Shown piece after piece: positions 60,801-63,569 of a DNA stretch of 64,000 bases. Source of the DNA: Tridacna crocea (taxonomy: Eukaryota > Mollusca > Bivalvia > Cardiida > Cardiidae); NCBI GenBank assembly GCA_943736015.1, contig OX031064.1, forward strand, positions 40,227,361-40,291,360, given 5' to 3'. How positions within the stretch are numbered: the stretch's first letter is position 1; each line of letters begins with the position of its first letter. The notes under the pieces are model-generated. The model was given only the letters and a program-made list of their open reading frames with translations. It was not told the origin of the DNA and searched no databases. Position numbers and translations under genes: made by a program.

Positions 60801-62552
60801 TAAAATGGCGTTTACTATTTTACCAAACAACAAAATTATAGACTGGTTGAAATTGAAAACGTTTGCAGACGACAAAATAATTGTGACTGAAAAGTTGAAA
60901 TTTGGTTTGGGACGCCCCAGTAGAAGACATTGTCATAACAAGAGGGCCAAGATGGCCCTGGATCGCTCACCTGAATTTTTGAGATGACCATAGTCTTTTT
61001 TTTTTTTTTTTTGAGGTAATGAAACATTGGAACCAAATTTATAATTTTGCCAAGCAATTTTCAAAAGGTCACCTGTAAAAGTCATTTCGAAATCTGACCA
61101 TCAGTTTCAAAAAGAAGAATTTTTAAGAATTCTTCATTTCTGTATAAGAGCAAGTAGCCCCCATCCACAAGAGCCATGTTTCTTGACGGATCAAAATTAT
61201 ATTTACAGCTTTTGAAAACGGTCACTCAAGGAACATCTCTGGCAGATTATTTTAAAATCTGACAACAGGTTTCAGAGAAGAAGAATTTTCAAGAATTTCT
61301 TCATTTCCATATAGTGCAAGTAGCCCCCATTCACTAGAGCCATGTTTCTTGGCCAATCAAAATTTCGCAAACAATTTTAGAAAACGATCACCCAAGGAAC
61401 ATCTCTGTGAAATTATTTCAAAATCTATCCAGCCATTTCAGAGAAGAAGAATTTTCAAGAATTTCTTCATTTCTGTATAGTGCAAGTAACCCCCATTCAC
61501 CAGAGCCATGTTTCTTGACCAATCAAAATTTCGCGAACAATTTTTGAAAAGGGTCACTCAAGGAACAACTCTGTGAAATTATTTCAAAATCTAACAAGCT
61601 GTTTCAGAGAAGAAGAATTTTTAAGAATTTCTTCATTTCTGTATAGTGCAAGAAGCCCCCATTCACCAGAGCCATGTTTCTTGACCAATTAAAATTTCGC
61701 GAACAATTTTTGAAAAGGGTCACCCAAGGAGCAACTCTGTGAAATTATTTCAAAATCTGACAAGCGGTTTCAGAGAAGAAAATTTTTTAAGAATTCCTTC
61801 ATTTCTGTATAGTGCAAGTAGCCCCCATTCACCAGAGCCACATTTTTTGACAGATCAAAATTTCACGAACAATTTTTGAAAAGGGTCACCCAAGGAATAT
61901 ATCTGTGAAATTATTTCAAAATCCAACCAGCGGTTTCAGAGGAGAAGATTTTTAAAGAATTTGCTAAAAAATTCCATTTGGTTGCCATGGCAACCAGAGT
62001 TTTTGATGGAATCAAATTCTGTGAACAATTTTTAAAGAGGACCTCCCAAGGAACATTCTTGCCAAGTTTGGTCCAAATCCACCCAACGGTTTAGGAGGAG
62101 TTGATGTTCAAAGAATTGTTGACGACACACGACGGACGACGGATGACGCACGACGGACGACGGACACCGGGTGATCCTAAAAGCTCCCCTTGAGCACATT
62201 GTGCTCAGGTGAGCTAAAAAGAGATAATGCTGGTTTTCAAAAGCTGTTTTCCACAAGGTTGTTTAAATGTAGGACTCTCTGGTAGGGGGTTAACCTGACA
62301 AACAGGAAAACATCGCCCAACTACACTCACCTTCAGAAATGACCTCCAGGGATGGCACAAAATAATCATCACAGAGAACTCCAAAACCCAGAAACATGTA
62401 AATAGTGACAAAGACATGTAAAATAAGGGCTCCTTTTTTTCGTTGTTCAGTAGTAAAAATGTCACGGGGAAATTGTTCCACTGCTCGTGGTGTGCAATTT
62501 GGCATATTTTCTGACACAGCCAGTATCTTCCGGGGCCTGTACGTTTCAAATT
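27680..62552 (-). CDS. SLC24A5-like: K+-dependent Na+/Ca2+ exchanger, NCKX5-like, 9 coding exons, 5' end missing
   Basis: Spliced coding sequence, read on the minus strand: 62552-62331, 51647-51547, 47324-47238, 45531-45431, 42015-41801, 37059-36976, 30317-30096, 29329-29099, 27879-27680. All introns are GT..AG, the phases join without a break, and the sum is 486 residues plus stop (vertebrate NCKX5 is about 500). Members of this family exchange Na+ for Ca2+ plus K+ across a membrane. Both alpha repeats are present: alpha-1 with GSSAPEL (exons 3-4) and alpha-2 with GVSLPD and GSNVFD (exon 9). An acidic loop containing FEDDDE lies in exon 7. The pairing of SLEVISE, LFRDC, VYWYE and a C-terminal YELNIFG resembles NCKX5 more than NCKX1-4, by eye only. 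The N-terminal exon with signal peptide and ATG was not found. An invertebrate NCKX branch outside the vertebrate subfamilies is the main alternative. Confidence 0.93.
28240..28810. repeat. Two diverged dispersed repeats within intron 9
   Basis: 28240-28530 has repeated GGCAGCCCTGTGTCTTATGG and GGTAGCCCTATGCCTTATGG units. 28600-28815 ends with CATCGGGCCATGACATAAGC, a segment also found at 53640-53720. Confidence 0.5.
29099..29329 (-). CDS. SLC24A5-like: NCKX exon 9: alpha-2 repeat
   Basis: Acceptor GTTGCAG, donor GTAGG; 231 bases, residues 345-420. It encodes YTVGIADTIMGLTF, AFGVSLPDVISS, GDMAVSNAVGSNVFDIL and a helix ending VPWLLQTI. The Asp in SLPD and the Asp in NVFD correspond to residues needed for cation and K+ handling in NCKX2 (Asp548 and Asp575 there). 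The usual AAGTS is AFGVS here. Confidence 0.96.
29404..29662. mobile_element. Mutator-like MITE, copy 1 (259 bp, 9-bp target duplication)
   Basis: Starts CATCCTCGGATACCC and ends GGGTATCCGAGGATG, with long imperfect inverted arms of about 60 bases. TAAATTCTG flanks both sides (29395-29403 and 29663-29671). A copy of identical length is at 46567-46825. A 9-base duplication with long inverted ends fits the Mutator superfamily; the family assignment is an inference. Confidence 0.88.
29672..29996 (+). mobile_element. Family A MITE, degenerate
   Basis: Keeps parts of both arms (GGGAAAAGAGGAAAG, TGGCTTTTCCCACA) and the flank AAATGCTTTAAATTTGGACG. An extra stretch lies in the right part. Confidence 0.6.
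30096..30317 (-). CDS. SLC24A5-like: NCKX exon 8: two helices before alpha-2
   Basis: Acceptor TTCACAG, donor GTAAGCAG; 222 bases, residues 271-343. It begins ADIEKPQSAFTCP, then WVLALPLKFVFFISIPDCR, then RWRNYFIVTFIMS and a helix ending VWMITII. The PDCR and YLMVWM motifs precede the alpha-2 repeat in NCKX proteins. The upstream open frame continuing past the donor is intron. Confidence 0.95.
30376..30616 (+). mobile_element. Family A hairpin MITE
   Basis: Starts after TTAA (30372-30375) with CCCTTTACCAAACAATC. Heart CACTGGTTAACTGCA; the right end is diverged. Confidence 0.75.
30926..31145 (+). mobile_element. Family A hairpin MITE adjoining a family B copy
   Basis: Between TTAA 30922-30925 and TTAA 31146-31149; ends GTGTGGTAAAGAG. 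The second TTAA is also the left border of the family B element at 31150. Confidence 0.92.
31150..31353 (-). mobile_element. Family B hairpin MITE, copy 1
   Basis: Between TTAA 31146-31149 and TTAA 31354-31357. Ends CCCTTTAGCCCATAAGGC and TATGGAGTGAAGGG. The heart GAAATTGCTTGTCACAAG differs from family A, but the outer arm (AACATTGTGG) is the same. Confidence 0.88.
31470..31686 (+). mobile_element. Family A MITE, right hairpin arm shortened
   Basis: ACCTTGAGGAAGAAGTCTTTTG, a left arm to CATGCTC, then directly TTTTTCTCCTTTTCACACA. Ends GGTATGGTAAAAGG before TTAA (31687-31690). Confidence 0.75.
32093..32160. mobile_element. 166-bp-array element, 5' fragment
   Basis: CGCAAGAGGGCAAAGATGGC through GAGAGGACCATAGCC, then it stops abruptly at about 32158 where unrelated sequence (TCGGTCGGCTTCAAAGCCGA, itself a small hairpin) begins. 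Confidence 0.75.
32160..34900. other. Intron 7 DNA, mostly unrecognised
   Basis: No exon matching the exchanger was found. A very degraded family A trace lies at 33580-33740 (TTTCTTCCTTTCTCGTAAC, then AAATTGGATGAGTCC). A 26-base direct repeat (CCTCTTTTTATCTATTAGCAG) is at 33760-33812. TA microsatellite at 33900-33910. Confidence 0.45.
34940..36712. mobile_element. 166-bp-array element, copy d, 5' truncated and interrupted
   Basis: Begins inside the element at TTTTTTTAGGTATTGAAACA. Core units at ~34950-35676 and 36300-36480 are separated by a TTAA-flanked insertion. It ends with GACGACAAACGACACACGAC and the shortened cap CCTTGTGCTCAGGTGAGC. Confidence 0.82.
35677..36301. mobile_element. TTAA-flanked insertion inside copy d
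   Basis: TTAA at 35673-35676 and 36302-36305 flanks a 625-base segment that breaks one core unit. Its ends are AGAGGCCATAAT and GACAGGCATCT (inverted AGATGCCTG), a short imperfect match. Kolobok or another TTAA-targeting family is possible. Two overlapping open frames near 36090-36390 have no recognisable domain. Confidence 0.65.
36747..36848 (+). mobile_element. Family A fragment (left half and hairpin)
   Basis: Starts after TTAA (36743-36746) with CCCTTTACAAAACAATCC. Heart GCCAGTAACCAGC; it is lost after TTTACCCAAAG. Confidence 0.7.
36976..37059 (-). CDS. SLC24A5-like: NCKX exon 7: acidic cytoplasmic loop
   Basis: Acceptor CGCCAG, donor GTATGA; 84 bases with 2 leading bases, 27 codons and 1 trailing base. 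It encodes residues 243-269, including DWESCDFEDDDENP. The exon has no conserved core motif, but its phases fit exons 6 and 8 exactly and an acidic loop is expected at this point. It could be alternatively spliced; skipping it keeps the frame. Confidence 0.8.
37089..37321 (-). mobile_element. Family A hairpin MITE, degenerate
   Basis: Starts near CTATTTACCACACA; AACTTGTCCCAATC and GCTGACAACAAATTT mark the reverse flank. Heart TTCTGGTTACTAGC; ends TTGCGTGGTAAAGG. Confidence 0.7.
37811..38031 (+). mobile_element. Family B hairpin MITE, copy 2
   Basis: Between TTAA 37807-37810 and TTAA 38032-38035. Ends CCCTTTACTCCACAG and ATGGGGTAAAGGG. The heart GAAATTGCTCGTCACGAGC is fully paired, and the arms have a single mismatch. 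The right TTAA is also the left border of the next family A copy. Confidence 0.93.
38060..38642. mobile_element. Mutator-like element with CATCCTTGTTGACCCAG ends
   Basis: Starts CATCCTTGTTGACCCAG and ends CTGGGTTACAAGGATG. Flanking 9-mers CAGAATTGT (38051-38059) and AAAAATTGT (38643-38651) agree at 7 of 9 positions. The first bases match the termini of the 259-bp element. It carries a family A copy inside. Confidence 0.78.
38400..38620 (+). mobile_element. Family A hairpin MITE nested inside the Mutator-like element
   Basis: Starts CCCATTACCACACAATCC after TTAG (mutated TTAA, 38396-38399) and ends TTTGGTAATGAG before TTAA (38621-38624). Hairpin core intact. Confidence 0.92.
38860..39700. repeat. 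Intron repeat with a long inverted repeat at 39555-39660
   Basis: TTTTTGTTTTCATGGAGGTATG with a following CCTAATCA pairs with TGATTAGG and CATTCCTCCATGAAAACAAA about ten bases further on. A half-copy (TTTTGTTTTCATGGAGGTAT) is at 15015-15035. The segment at 38870-38960 (AAGCCAACCAATGTCAGGTT) has counterparts at ~23155-23195 and ~63440-63490. Confidence 0.65.
39898..39953. repeat. Palindromic repeat of the 4917 family
   Basis: TGTAGATAAGGATCAGACT and AGTCTAGTCTAGATCTACT are partly complementary. A half-copy follows at about 40035-40075. Confidence 0.55.
40515..40676 (-). mobile_element. Family A hairpin MITE, left end lost
   Basis: Hairpin at about 40558-40622 with heart GCTGGTAATCAGC; ends CTATGTGGTAAAGAG before TTAA (40677-40680). 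Confidence 0.75.
40759..40792. repeat. ACAT microsatellite
   Basis: Eight consecutive ATAC/ACAT units. Open frames on both strands run through it and are artefacts. Confidence 0.95.
40829..41010. repeat. Two opposed tRNA-like SINE pieces
   Basis: 40829-40915 read on minus gives TAGCTCACTGTTTATAATGT and GGATTCGAAC-like A and B boxes. 40920-41005 on plus gives TGCTCAATGGTTATGGTGTT and TGGTTCAAATCCCACCAGG. Both resemble degraded tRNA heads. The opposed pieces are followed by a microsatellite. Confidence 0.5.
41057..41121. repeat. ACAT microsatellite, interrupted
   Basis: ACAT units interrupted near CATACCGGTACATAC. Confidence 0.95.
41173..41392 (-). mobile_element. Family A hairpin MITE
   Basis: Between TTAA 41169-41172 and TTAA 41393-41396, 220 bases. 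Starts CTCATTACCAAACGAC and ends TGAGTGGTAATGGG. Central base T; one arm has CCACTTCC in place of CCTTTTCC. Confidence 0.93.
41476..41680 (+). mobile_element. Family A MITE, diverged
   Basis: Starts CTGTTTACCATGTTGTCC; arms diverged around GGTGGTTACCAGC; ends GGCTGTGTGATATAGAG. It ends about 120 bases from the donor side of exon 6. Confidence 0.7.
41801..42015 (-). CDS. SLC24A5-like: NCKX exon 6: membrane helix and start of cytoplasmic loop
   Basis: Acceptor TTTCCAG, donor GTAGG; 215 bases, residues 171-241. A hydrophobic helix (SFIVLYSLYILLMYY) is followed by IVPKFTCC with paired cysteines and then a polar segment with SENGSTMQTNG, which starts the large cytoplasmic loop. Loop sequence is poorly conserved between NCKX paralogues and gives little help in assigning the subfamily. 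Confidence 0.92.
42584..43920. mobile_element. 166-bp-array element, copy e
   Basis: Complete: AACAAGAGGGCCAAGATGGC start; core units with GAGCCATGTTTCTTGAC at ~42788, 43108, 43401 and 43564, with diverged ones between; GTTGCCATGGCAACCAGAG segment; ACGACGGAC tail; cap CTTGAGCATGTTGTGCTCAG. An open frame of 119 codons here reads through repeat units only. Confidence 0.88.
44045..44175 (+). mobile_element. Family A fragment inside the hAT-like element
   Basis: Left flank and hairpin remain (AAAAACATTGTGGAAAAAGG, heart GCTGGTAGCCAGC); the right part is missing. Confidence 0.7.
45431..45531 (-). CDS. SLC24A5-like: NCKX exon 5: membrane helix after alpha-1
   Basis: Acceptor GACAG, donor GTAAGT; 33 codons plus two bases that join exon 6 as a Trp codon (residues 137-169). 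It encodes VVPLNWWPLFRDC, a hydrophobic run and MDEEVY. The LFRDC and VYWYE signatures, the latter crossing the junction, are typical of NCKX proteins. Confidence 0.94.
45559..45768 (+). mobile_element. Family A hairpin MITE near exon 5
   Basis: Starts CCCTTCAACACACAATC. Heart GCTGGTAATCAGT, outer arm changed to GGAAACATTCATGG with its partner CCCTGAATGTTTTC. Begins about 28 bases upstream of exon 5, on the acceptor side. Confidence 0.78.
46554..47041 (+). mobile_element. Family A MITE split by the Mutator-like MITE
   Basis: TTAA 46550-46553 and 47042-47045. The first 13 bases (to 46566) and the rest (from 46826) form one copy, with the 9-mer TTACCACAC duplicated around the inserted element. 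Hairpin at ~46872-46938. Confidence 0.93.
46567..46825. mobile_element. Mutator-like MITE, copy 2 (259 bp)
   Basis: Starts CATCCTCGGATACCCC and ends GGGGTATCCAAGGATA; target duplication TTACCACAC (46558-46566 and 46826-46834). Same length as the copy at 29404 and nearly the same sequence. Confidence 0.92.
47238..47324 (-). CDS. SLC24A5-like: NCKX exon 4: end of alpha-1 repeat
   Basis: Acceptor GTCAACAG, donor GTAAG; exactly 29 codons (residues 108-136), phase 0 at both ends. It encodes DDIGVGTVVGSAVYN followed by a hydrophobic helix ending FAGM. GTVVGSAVYN matches the second half of the alpha-1 repeat across the family. Confidence 0.95.
47415..47475. repeat. Hairpin repeat, CAGGTCAGCCTG family, partial
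   Basis: CTCTGTGAAAAAGGGGCTTA followed by ATCAGGTCAGCCTGTTC. The inverted partner arm seen at 7375 is missing. Confidence 0.55.
47985..48192 (-). repeat. tRNA-derived SINE
   Basis: Read on minus it begins with a tRNA-like head (ATGGCTGAATGGTAAAGTG as A box, GTCCAGAGTTCTAGCC as degenerate B box) and continues into the ATATCATGACAACAGCACA body shared with 11455-11600. Confidence 0.6.
48222..48232. repeat. Poly-G run
   Basis: Ten or more consecutive G residues within intron 3. Confidence 0.85.
48240..49360. other. Intron 3 DNA without recognised feature
   Basis: No exon-like or matching repeat sequence beyond short arm-like traces (GTGGGAAAGCA at about 49121 and 49170). Confidence 0.4.
49371..49590 (+). 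mobile_element. Family A hairpin MITE
   Basis: Between TTAA 49367-49370 and TTAA 49591-49594. Starts CCCATAACCACACAATCC and ends TTTGGTAATGGG; hairpin arms intact. Confidence 0.95.
49607..49645. mobile_element. Scrap of a 166-bp-array element
   Basis: CACAAGAGGATCATGACTGC and CTGGATCGCTCACCT only. Confidence 0.55.
50041..50475 (+). mobile_element. Family A MITE, degenerate, containing another family A copy
   Basis: Left part 50041-50208 and right part 50438-50475 (ATTGGGAAATGTCAAAAATA, then TGTCTGGTAAAGG). The inserted copy at 50213-50433 sits in a TTAA that arose by one base change in GCTTTCAATTTGG. Confidence 0.85.
50213..50433 (+). mobile_element. Family A hairpin MITE nested in a family A copy
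   Basis: TTAA 50209-50212 and 50434-50437, 221 bases; CCCTTTACCAAATAATCC to TTTGGTAAAGAG. Removing it with one TTAA restores the host copy without gap. Confidence 0.95.
50476..50690 (+). mobile_element. Family A MITE, degenerate
   Basis: ACCTTTACAACTTCCCTGAG, diverged arms with heart ACTGGCTACTAGC, and right flank TTCAATTTGGAAAAGTC. Confidence 0.65.
50960..51140 (-). mobile_element. Family A MITE, degenerate
   Basis: CTAGACTTGTCCATTTTGAAGG and TGTAGATGACAAAAAATGTGA match the reverse flank; the hairpin is largely lost. Confidence 0.55.
51200..51360 (-). mobile_element. Family B hairpin MITE, copy 3, one end lost
   Basis: Heart GAAATTGCTCATCAAGAGC, right end AATGAGTATCTATGGAGTAAAGGG before TTAA (51361-51364). 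It lies about 185 bases downstream of exon 3. Confidence 0.85.
51547..51647 (-). CDS. SLC24A5-like: NCKX exon 3: alpha-1 repeat core
   Basis: Acceptor TTTTCAG, donor GTAGAG; 101 bases. With the base left over from exon 2 it completes a Val codon, then encodes residues 75-107, including DVAGATFMAAGSSAPELAT. The Glu in SAPEL is the acidic residue that binds cation in characterised NCKX proteins. The frame passes into exon 4 with no split codon. Confidence 0.95.
51881..52084. repeat. Palindromic MITE, ATTCACCAACCATTCTT ends, copy 3
   Basis: GTCTGTATTCCCCAACCATT to AAGAATGGATGGTGAATA. The middle is a clear hairpin (TTGGCTAAACC with GGTTCAGCCAA). It lies about 230 bases upstream of exon 3. Confidence 0.8.
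52153..52357 (+). mobile_element. Family A MITE, right hairpin arm mostly deleted
   Basis: Heart GCTGGTAACCAGC is followed by only seven bases of right arm before TGTCTACCC. Ends TGTTTGGTAAAAAG before TTAA (52358-52361). Confidence 0.85.
52595..52705. repeat. Hairpin repeat, CAGGTCAGCCTG family
   Basis: GCTCTGTGAAACCTGGGCTT and GTCTGCCCAGGCTGACCTG, as at 7375, with TCAGCAAGTGCAG as the diverged partner arm. Confidence 0.6.
52739..52960 (+). mobile_element. Family A hairpin MITE
   Basis: Starts TTCTCCACCACACAATCC after TTAA (52735-52738). Arms nearly intact, ends TATGGTAAAGAG. Confidence 0.88.
53196..53470. mobile_element. Family A fragments, very degraded
   Basis: TTTATCAAACAATCC, TTGTTACAATGTTTTCTAG and AAAACATTGTGAGAAGAGG are recognisable pieces. 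Confidence 0.5.
53560..53725. repeat. Dispersed repeat, end shared with 28600-28815
   Basis: GGGCCAAGATCGTTTCTGTG through CCAGGCCATGACATAAGC. Confidence 0.5.
53933..54155 (+). mobile_element. Family A hairpin MITE
   Basis: TTAA 53929-53932, then CTCTGTACCACACAATCCC; arms with a few mismatches; ends CGTTTGGTAAAG. Confidence 0.88.
54919..55139 (+). mobile_element. Family A hairpin MITE
   Basis: Between TTAA 54915-54918 and TTAA 55140-55143. Starts CCCATTACCACACAACCCC and ends TTTGGTAATGGG; the heart has one change (GCTGTTAACCAGC). Confidence 0.94.
55488..55552. repeat. Palindromic repeat of the 4917 family, best copy
   Basis: ATGTAGATCAAAGATCAGACTG and CAGTCTGATCTTTGATCTACA pair perfectly around a short CACGATGTG centre. 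Confidence 0.85.
55618..55710 (-). repeat. tRNA-like SINE head
   Basis: On minus: TAGCTCAGAGGTTATGGTGT (A box) and TAGGTTCAAATCCTCTGCCC (B box). The acceptor stem does not pair, so a functional tRNA is unlikely. Confidence 0.55.
55905..57372. mobile_element. 156-bp-array element with CCCCCGC/GCGGGGG ends, with an internal duplication
   Basis: Starts GATATCCCCCGCCGAAA; a first end TTTCAGCGGGGGATA lies near 56872-56887 and a second, TTTTCAGCAGGGGATAA, at 57354-57370. GGGCAATAACTC recurs at 56052, 56208, 56362, 56518 and 56675, a period of 154-157 bases. A GGACGGAAGGACGG tract precedes each end. Between the ends, TTAGGAATTGCAGG with its following bases is duplicated (56894 and 56988). Open frames here are repeat units. 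Confidence 0.85.
57422..57640 (-). mobile_element. Family A hairpin MITE
   Basis: TTAA 57418-57421, then CTCTTTACCGAACGGC; heart changed to CTTGTTACCGTTT; ends TTGTGCGGTAAAG. Confidence 0.85.
57650..58010. other. Intron 2 DNA without recognised feature
   Basis: No exon or matching repeat seen. Confidence 0.4.
58017..58235 (-). mobile_element. Family A hairpin MITE
   Basis: TTAA 58013-58016 and 58236-58239. Starts TCTTTACCGAACGACA and ends GCGTGGTAAAGAG; arms nearly perfect, central base T. Confidence 0.94.
58530..59060. repeat. Dispersed SINE-like repeat with GAAT microsatellite
   Basis: A GAAT run at 58548-58572 precedes GTGTTTTATGGCCCGTCGAC. TCGCCTTTTACGACATGC at about 58719 and TCGCCTTCTACGACATGCC at about 58975 are two units of the same motif. 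Ends GCCCCGGGACCCCACGGGG. It sits within a split family A copy: the flanks at 58500-58545 and 59050-59115 match its two sides. Confidence 0.6.
59165..59314 (-). mobile_element. Family A MITE, left flank lost
   Basis: Hairpin heart GCTAGTTAAAAGC; ends TTGTGTGGTACAAAC at the TTAA 59315-59318, shared with the next copy. Confidence 0.75.
59319..59503 (-). mobile_element. Family A MITE with the right hairpin arm deleted from its centre
   Basis: Starts CCCATTACCAAATGAC. The left arm reaches ATGCTGGTA and then jumps to TCAAAGGCTTCTTTC; the right arm is missing. Confidence 0.85.
59639..59858 (-). mobile_element. Family A hairpin MITE
   Basis: TTAA 59635-59638 and 59859-59862. Starts CTCTTTACCAAACAAC; the right arm is shortened; ends TGTATGGTAAGGGA. 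Confidence 0.85.
59863..60346 (-). mobile_element. Family A MITE split by a SINE
   Basis: Shares TTAA 59859-59862 with its left neighbour. Interrupted at 59913-60180, resumes at AAAGCATTTATAGACGACAA, hairpin at ~60255-60325. It stops at the internal GAATTG/TTAA where the next copy begins. Confidence 0.88.
59913..60180 (-). repeat. tRNA-derived SINE with 10-bp target duplication
   Basis: AAAGCATTTA is repeated on both sides (59903-59912 and 60181-60190). On minus, the head has GGTGGCTCAGTGGTGAGCG (A box) and AAGTTCGATACCCGG (B box); the 3' end is CAATACAACCAACCAATG. A 75-codon open frame on plus is an artefact. Confidence 0.88.
60351..60440 (+). mobile_element. Family A MITE cut off at the hairpin centre
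   Basis: Starts at TTAA 60347-60350 with CCCTTTACCACACGATC, keeps the full left arm and GCTGGTTACCAG, then turns into unrelated sequence. Confidence 0.85.
60450..60577 (+). repeat. SINE fragment related to 59913-60180
   Basis: AGAAAGTAGTCAGTGACTTGG and CACTGACCACCGTGATAAGAC are complementary to parts of the SINE body; no tRNA head. Confidence 0.6.
60582..60799 (-). mobile_element. Family A hairpin MITE
   Basis: TTAA 60578-60581 and 60800-60803. Heart GCTGTTTACCAGC; ends TTGTGTGGTGATGGG. Confidence 0.9.
60811..62289 (-). mobile_element. Family A MITE split by a 166-bp-array element
   Basis: Left part to ~60935 (AAGACATTGTCAT) and right part from ~62219 (GAGATAATGCTGG, then TTTTCCACAAGGTTGTTTAAAT), ending TCTGGTAGGGGG before TTAA (62290-62293). 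The break lies in the left hairpin arm. It ends about 37 bases downstream of exon 2. Confidence 0.85.
60938..62218. mobile_element. 166-bp-array element, copy g (most regular array)
   Basis: AACAAGAGGGCCAAGATGGC start. GAGCCATGTTTCTTG (last unit GAGCCACATTTTTTG) recurs at 61171, 61337, 61503, 61669 and 61835, exactly 166 bases apart each time. GTTGCCATGGCAACC, an ACGACGGACGACGG tail and the cap TTGAGCACATTGTGCTCA with GGTGAGCTAA follow. The hairpin before CTAA and the tandem core resemble non-autonomous Helitron-like (pearl/HINE) elements of bivalves; this is an inference, since no Rep/helicase is present. Confidence 0.9.
62331..62552 (-). CDS. SLC24A5-like: NCKX exon 2 (first exon visible): extracellular segment and TM1
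   Basis: Acceptor TTTTCAG before 62552 and donor GTGAG after 62331. The 222 bases carry 2 leading bases, 73 codons and 1 trailing base. It encodes a cysteine-containing segment (NCTPRAVEQFPRD), a TEQRKKGA stretch, a hydrophobic helix, and VLCDDYFVPSLEVISE. The CDDYFVPSLE motif begins the alpha-1 region throughout the NCKX family. Numbering from its first complete codon, this is residues 1-73. A second open frame over the same bases is a shadow. Confidence 0.92.
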
Positions 62553-62589
62553 CTGAAAATTGAACAAAAAAAGTTTCAAATTGCTGTAA

Positions 62590-62809
62590 CTCTTTCCCAA
62601 ACAAGCCCTGGTTTTTTCATGTCTGCAGTACAAGTATTCAGAAAACACTGTGGGAAAAGGAGAAATTGCTCGTAACGAGCAATTTCTCCTTTTCCCACAA
62701 TGTTTTCTAGCCTATCAGAAAACTTTCTGCCATTCTCAACAAATTCAAAGTCGTCATCTACAAACACTTTCAGTTTGGGACAGTCTAAATTTTGTCATTT
62801 GGGAAAGGG
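62590..62809 (+). mobile_element. Family C hairpin MITE
   Basis: Starts CTCTTTCCCAAACAAGCCC and ends TTTGGGAAAGGG before TTAA (62810-62813). It has the family A outer arm with a family B-like heart (GAAATTGCTCGTAACGAGC), nearly perfectly paired. It begins about 37 bases upstream of exon 2, so exon 2 has such an element on both sides. Confidence 0.9.
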
Positions 62810-62829
62810 TTAAACTCTCTCAGACTACA

Positions 62830-63560
62830 CCAAAAGCACTGGTAGATGATAAGATTTTACATATGTCCCAGGAAGGGGTTGTGGTTTGGAAGTTACAGGG
62901 CATATATAAATTGACACTGACTTAAGCAATGTACTTTAGAATAAAGCTTAAAATCATAGAATTTTTTATCACATAACTCTCCATGTTTTCAATGTAATAC
63001 AGCCATTAAGAATTTTCTTGTCTCACACATCTGTGAGATAAGAAAATAGTGCTATATTTGCATGGTTAACACTCTGTAATTATGCGCTTCATTTCTAAAA
63101 CAATGCTGACCTAGGTTTCAGAAGGAAATTAGCAGTCAAAGTTCTTATCGTGATAAACTTGTTAATTTAATCACTGTTAGACTCAAACAAAAATCAATAT
63201 TTCGCAAGTTGCTTCGGAACTATTATCGTTCGTAATGTACAGGTCTGTCAAAGTAAACTTGTGCACTGGCTTCTGATGTAAATTTCACTACACATGATAC
63301 ATGTATGCCTGTGGTTTAACATATTTTGGACTATAACTCTAGTTATACAGTAATGTGATAAAAAGAATCTGTCACTCATTGGTTTTTGAGGTAAAAATTT
63401 ATTAAACTCGCCAAAGGCTTGCTAAATAACATTTTTGTAGACTCATCTAATAATCTTTTTATCTCAACAACCAACTCATGTCAGATCCTATATATCCTGT
63501 TTTGATACGATTGCACAGGTCATTTCATAAAAAAACATTTCAAAATTAACAGATAAAATA
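62830..63560. other. Upstream intron of the exchanger, no recognised feature
   Basis: No signal-peptide exon or start codon consistent with the missing exon 1 was found. A short inverted repeat (CTTGTCTCACACATCTGTGAGATAAG) is at about 63017-63042. Confidence 0.5.
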
Positions 63561-63569
63561 GTACAATGC

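Noticed and set aside
62214-62648. 144-codon minus frame over exon 2
   Set aside because: It is shifted relative to the NCKX frame; the alternative frame contains the conserved motifs and the correct splice phases.
14769-62809. CRISPR array (many repeated palindromic units)
   Set aside because: Units are ~220 bp, dispersed, in both orientations, TTAA-bordered and in a eukaryotic gene; there are no short regular spacers.
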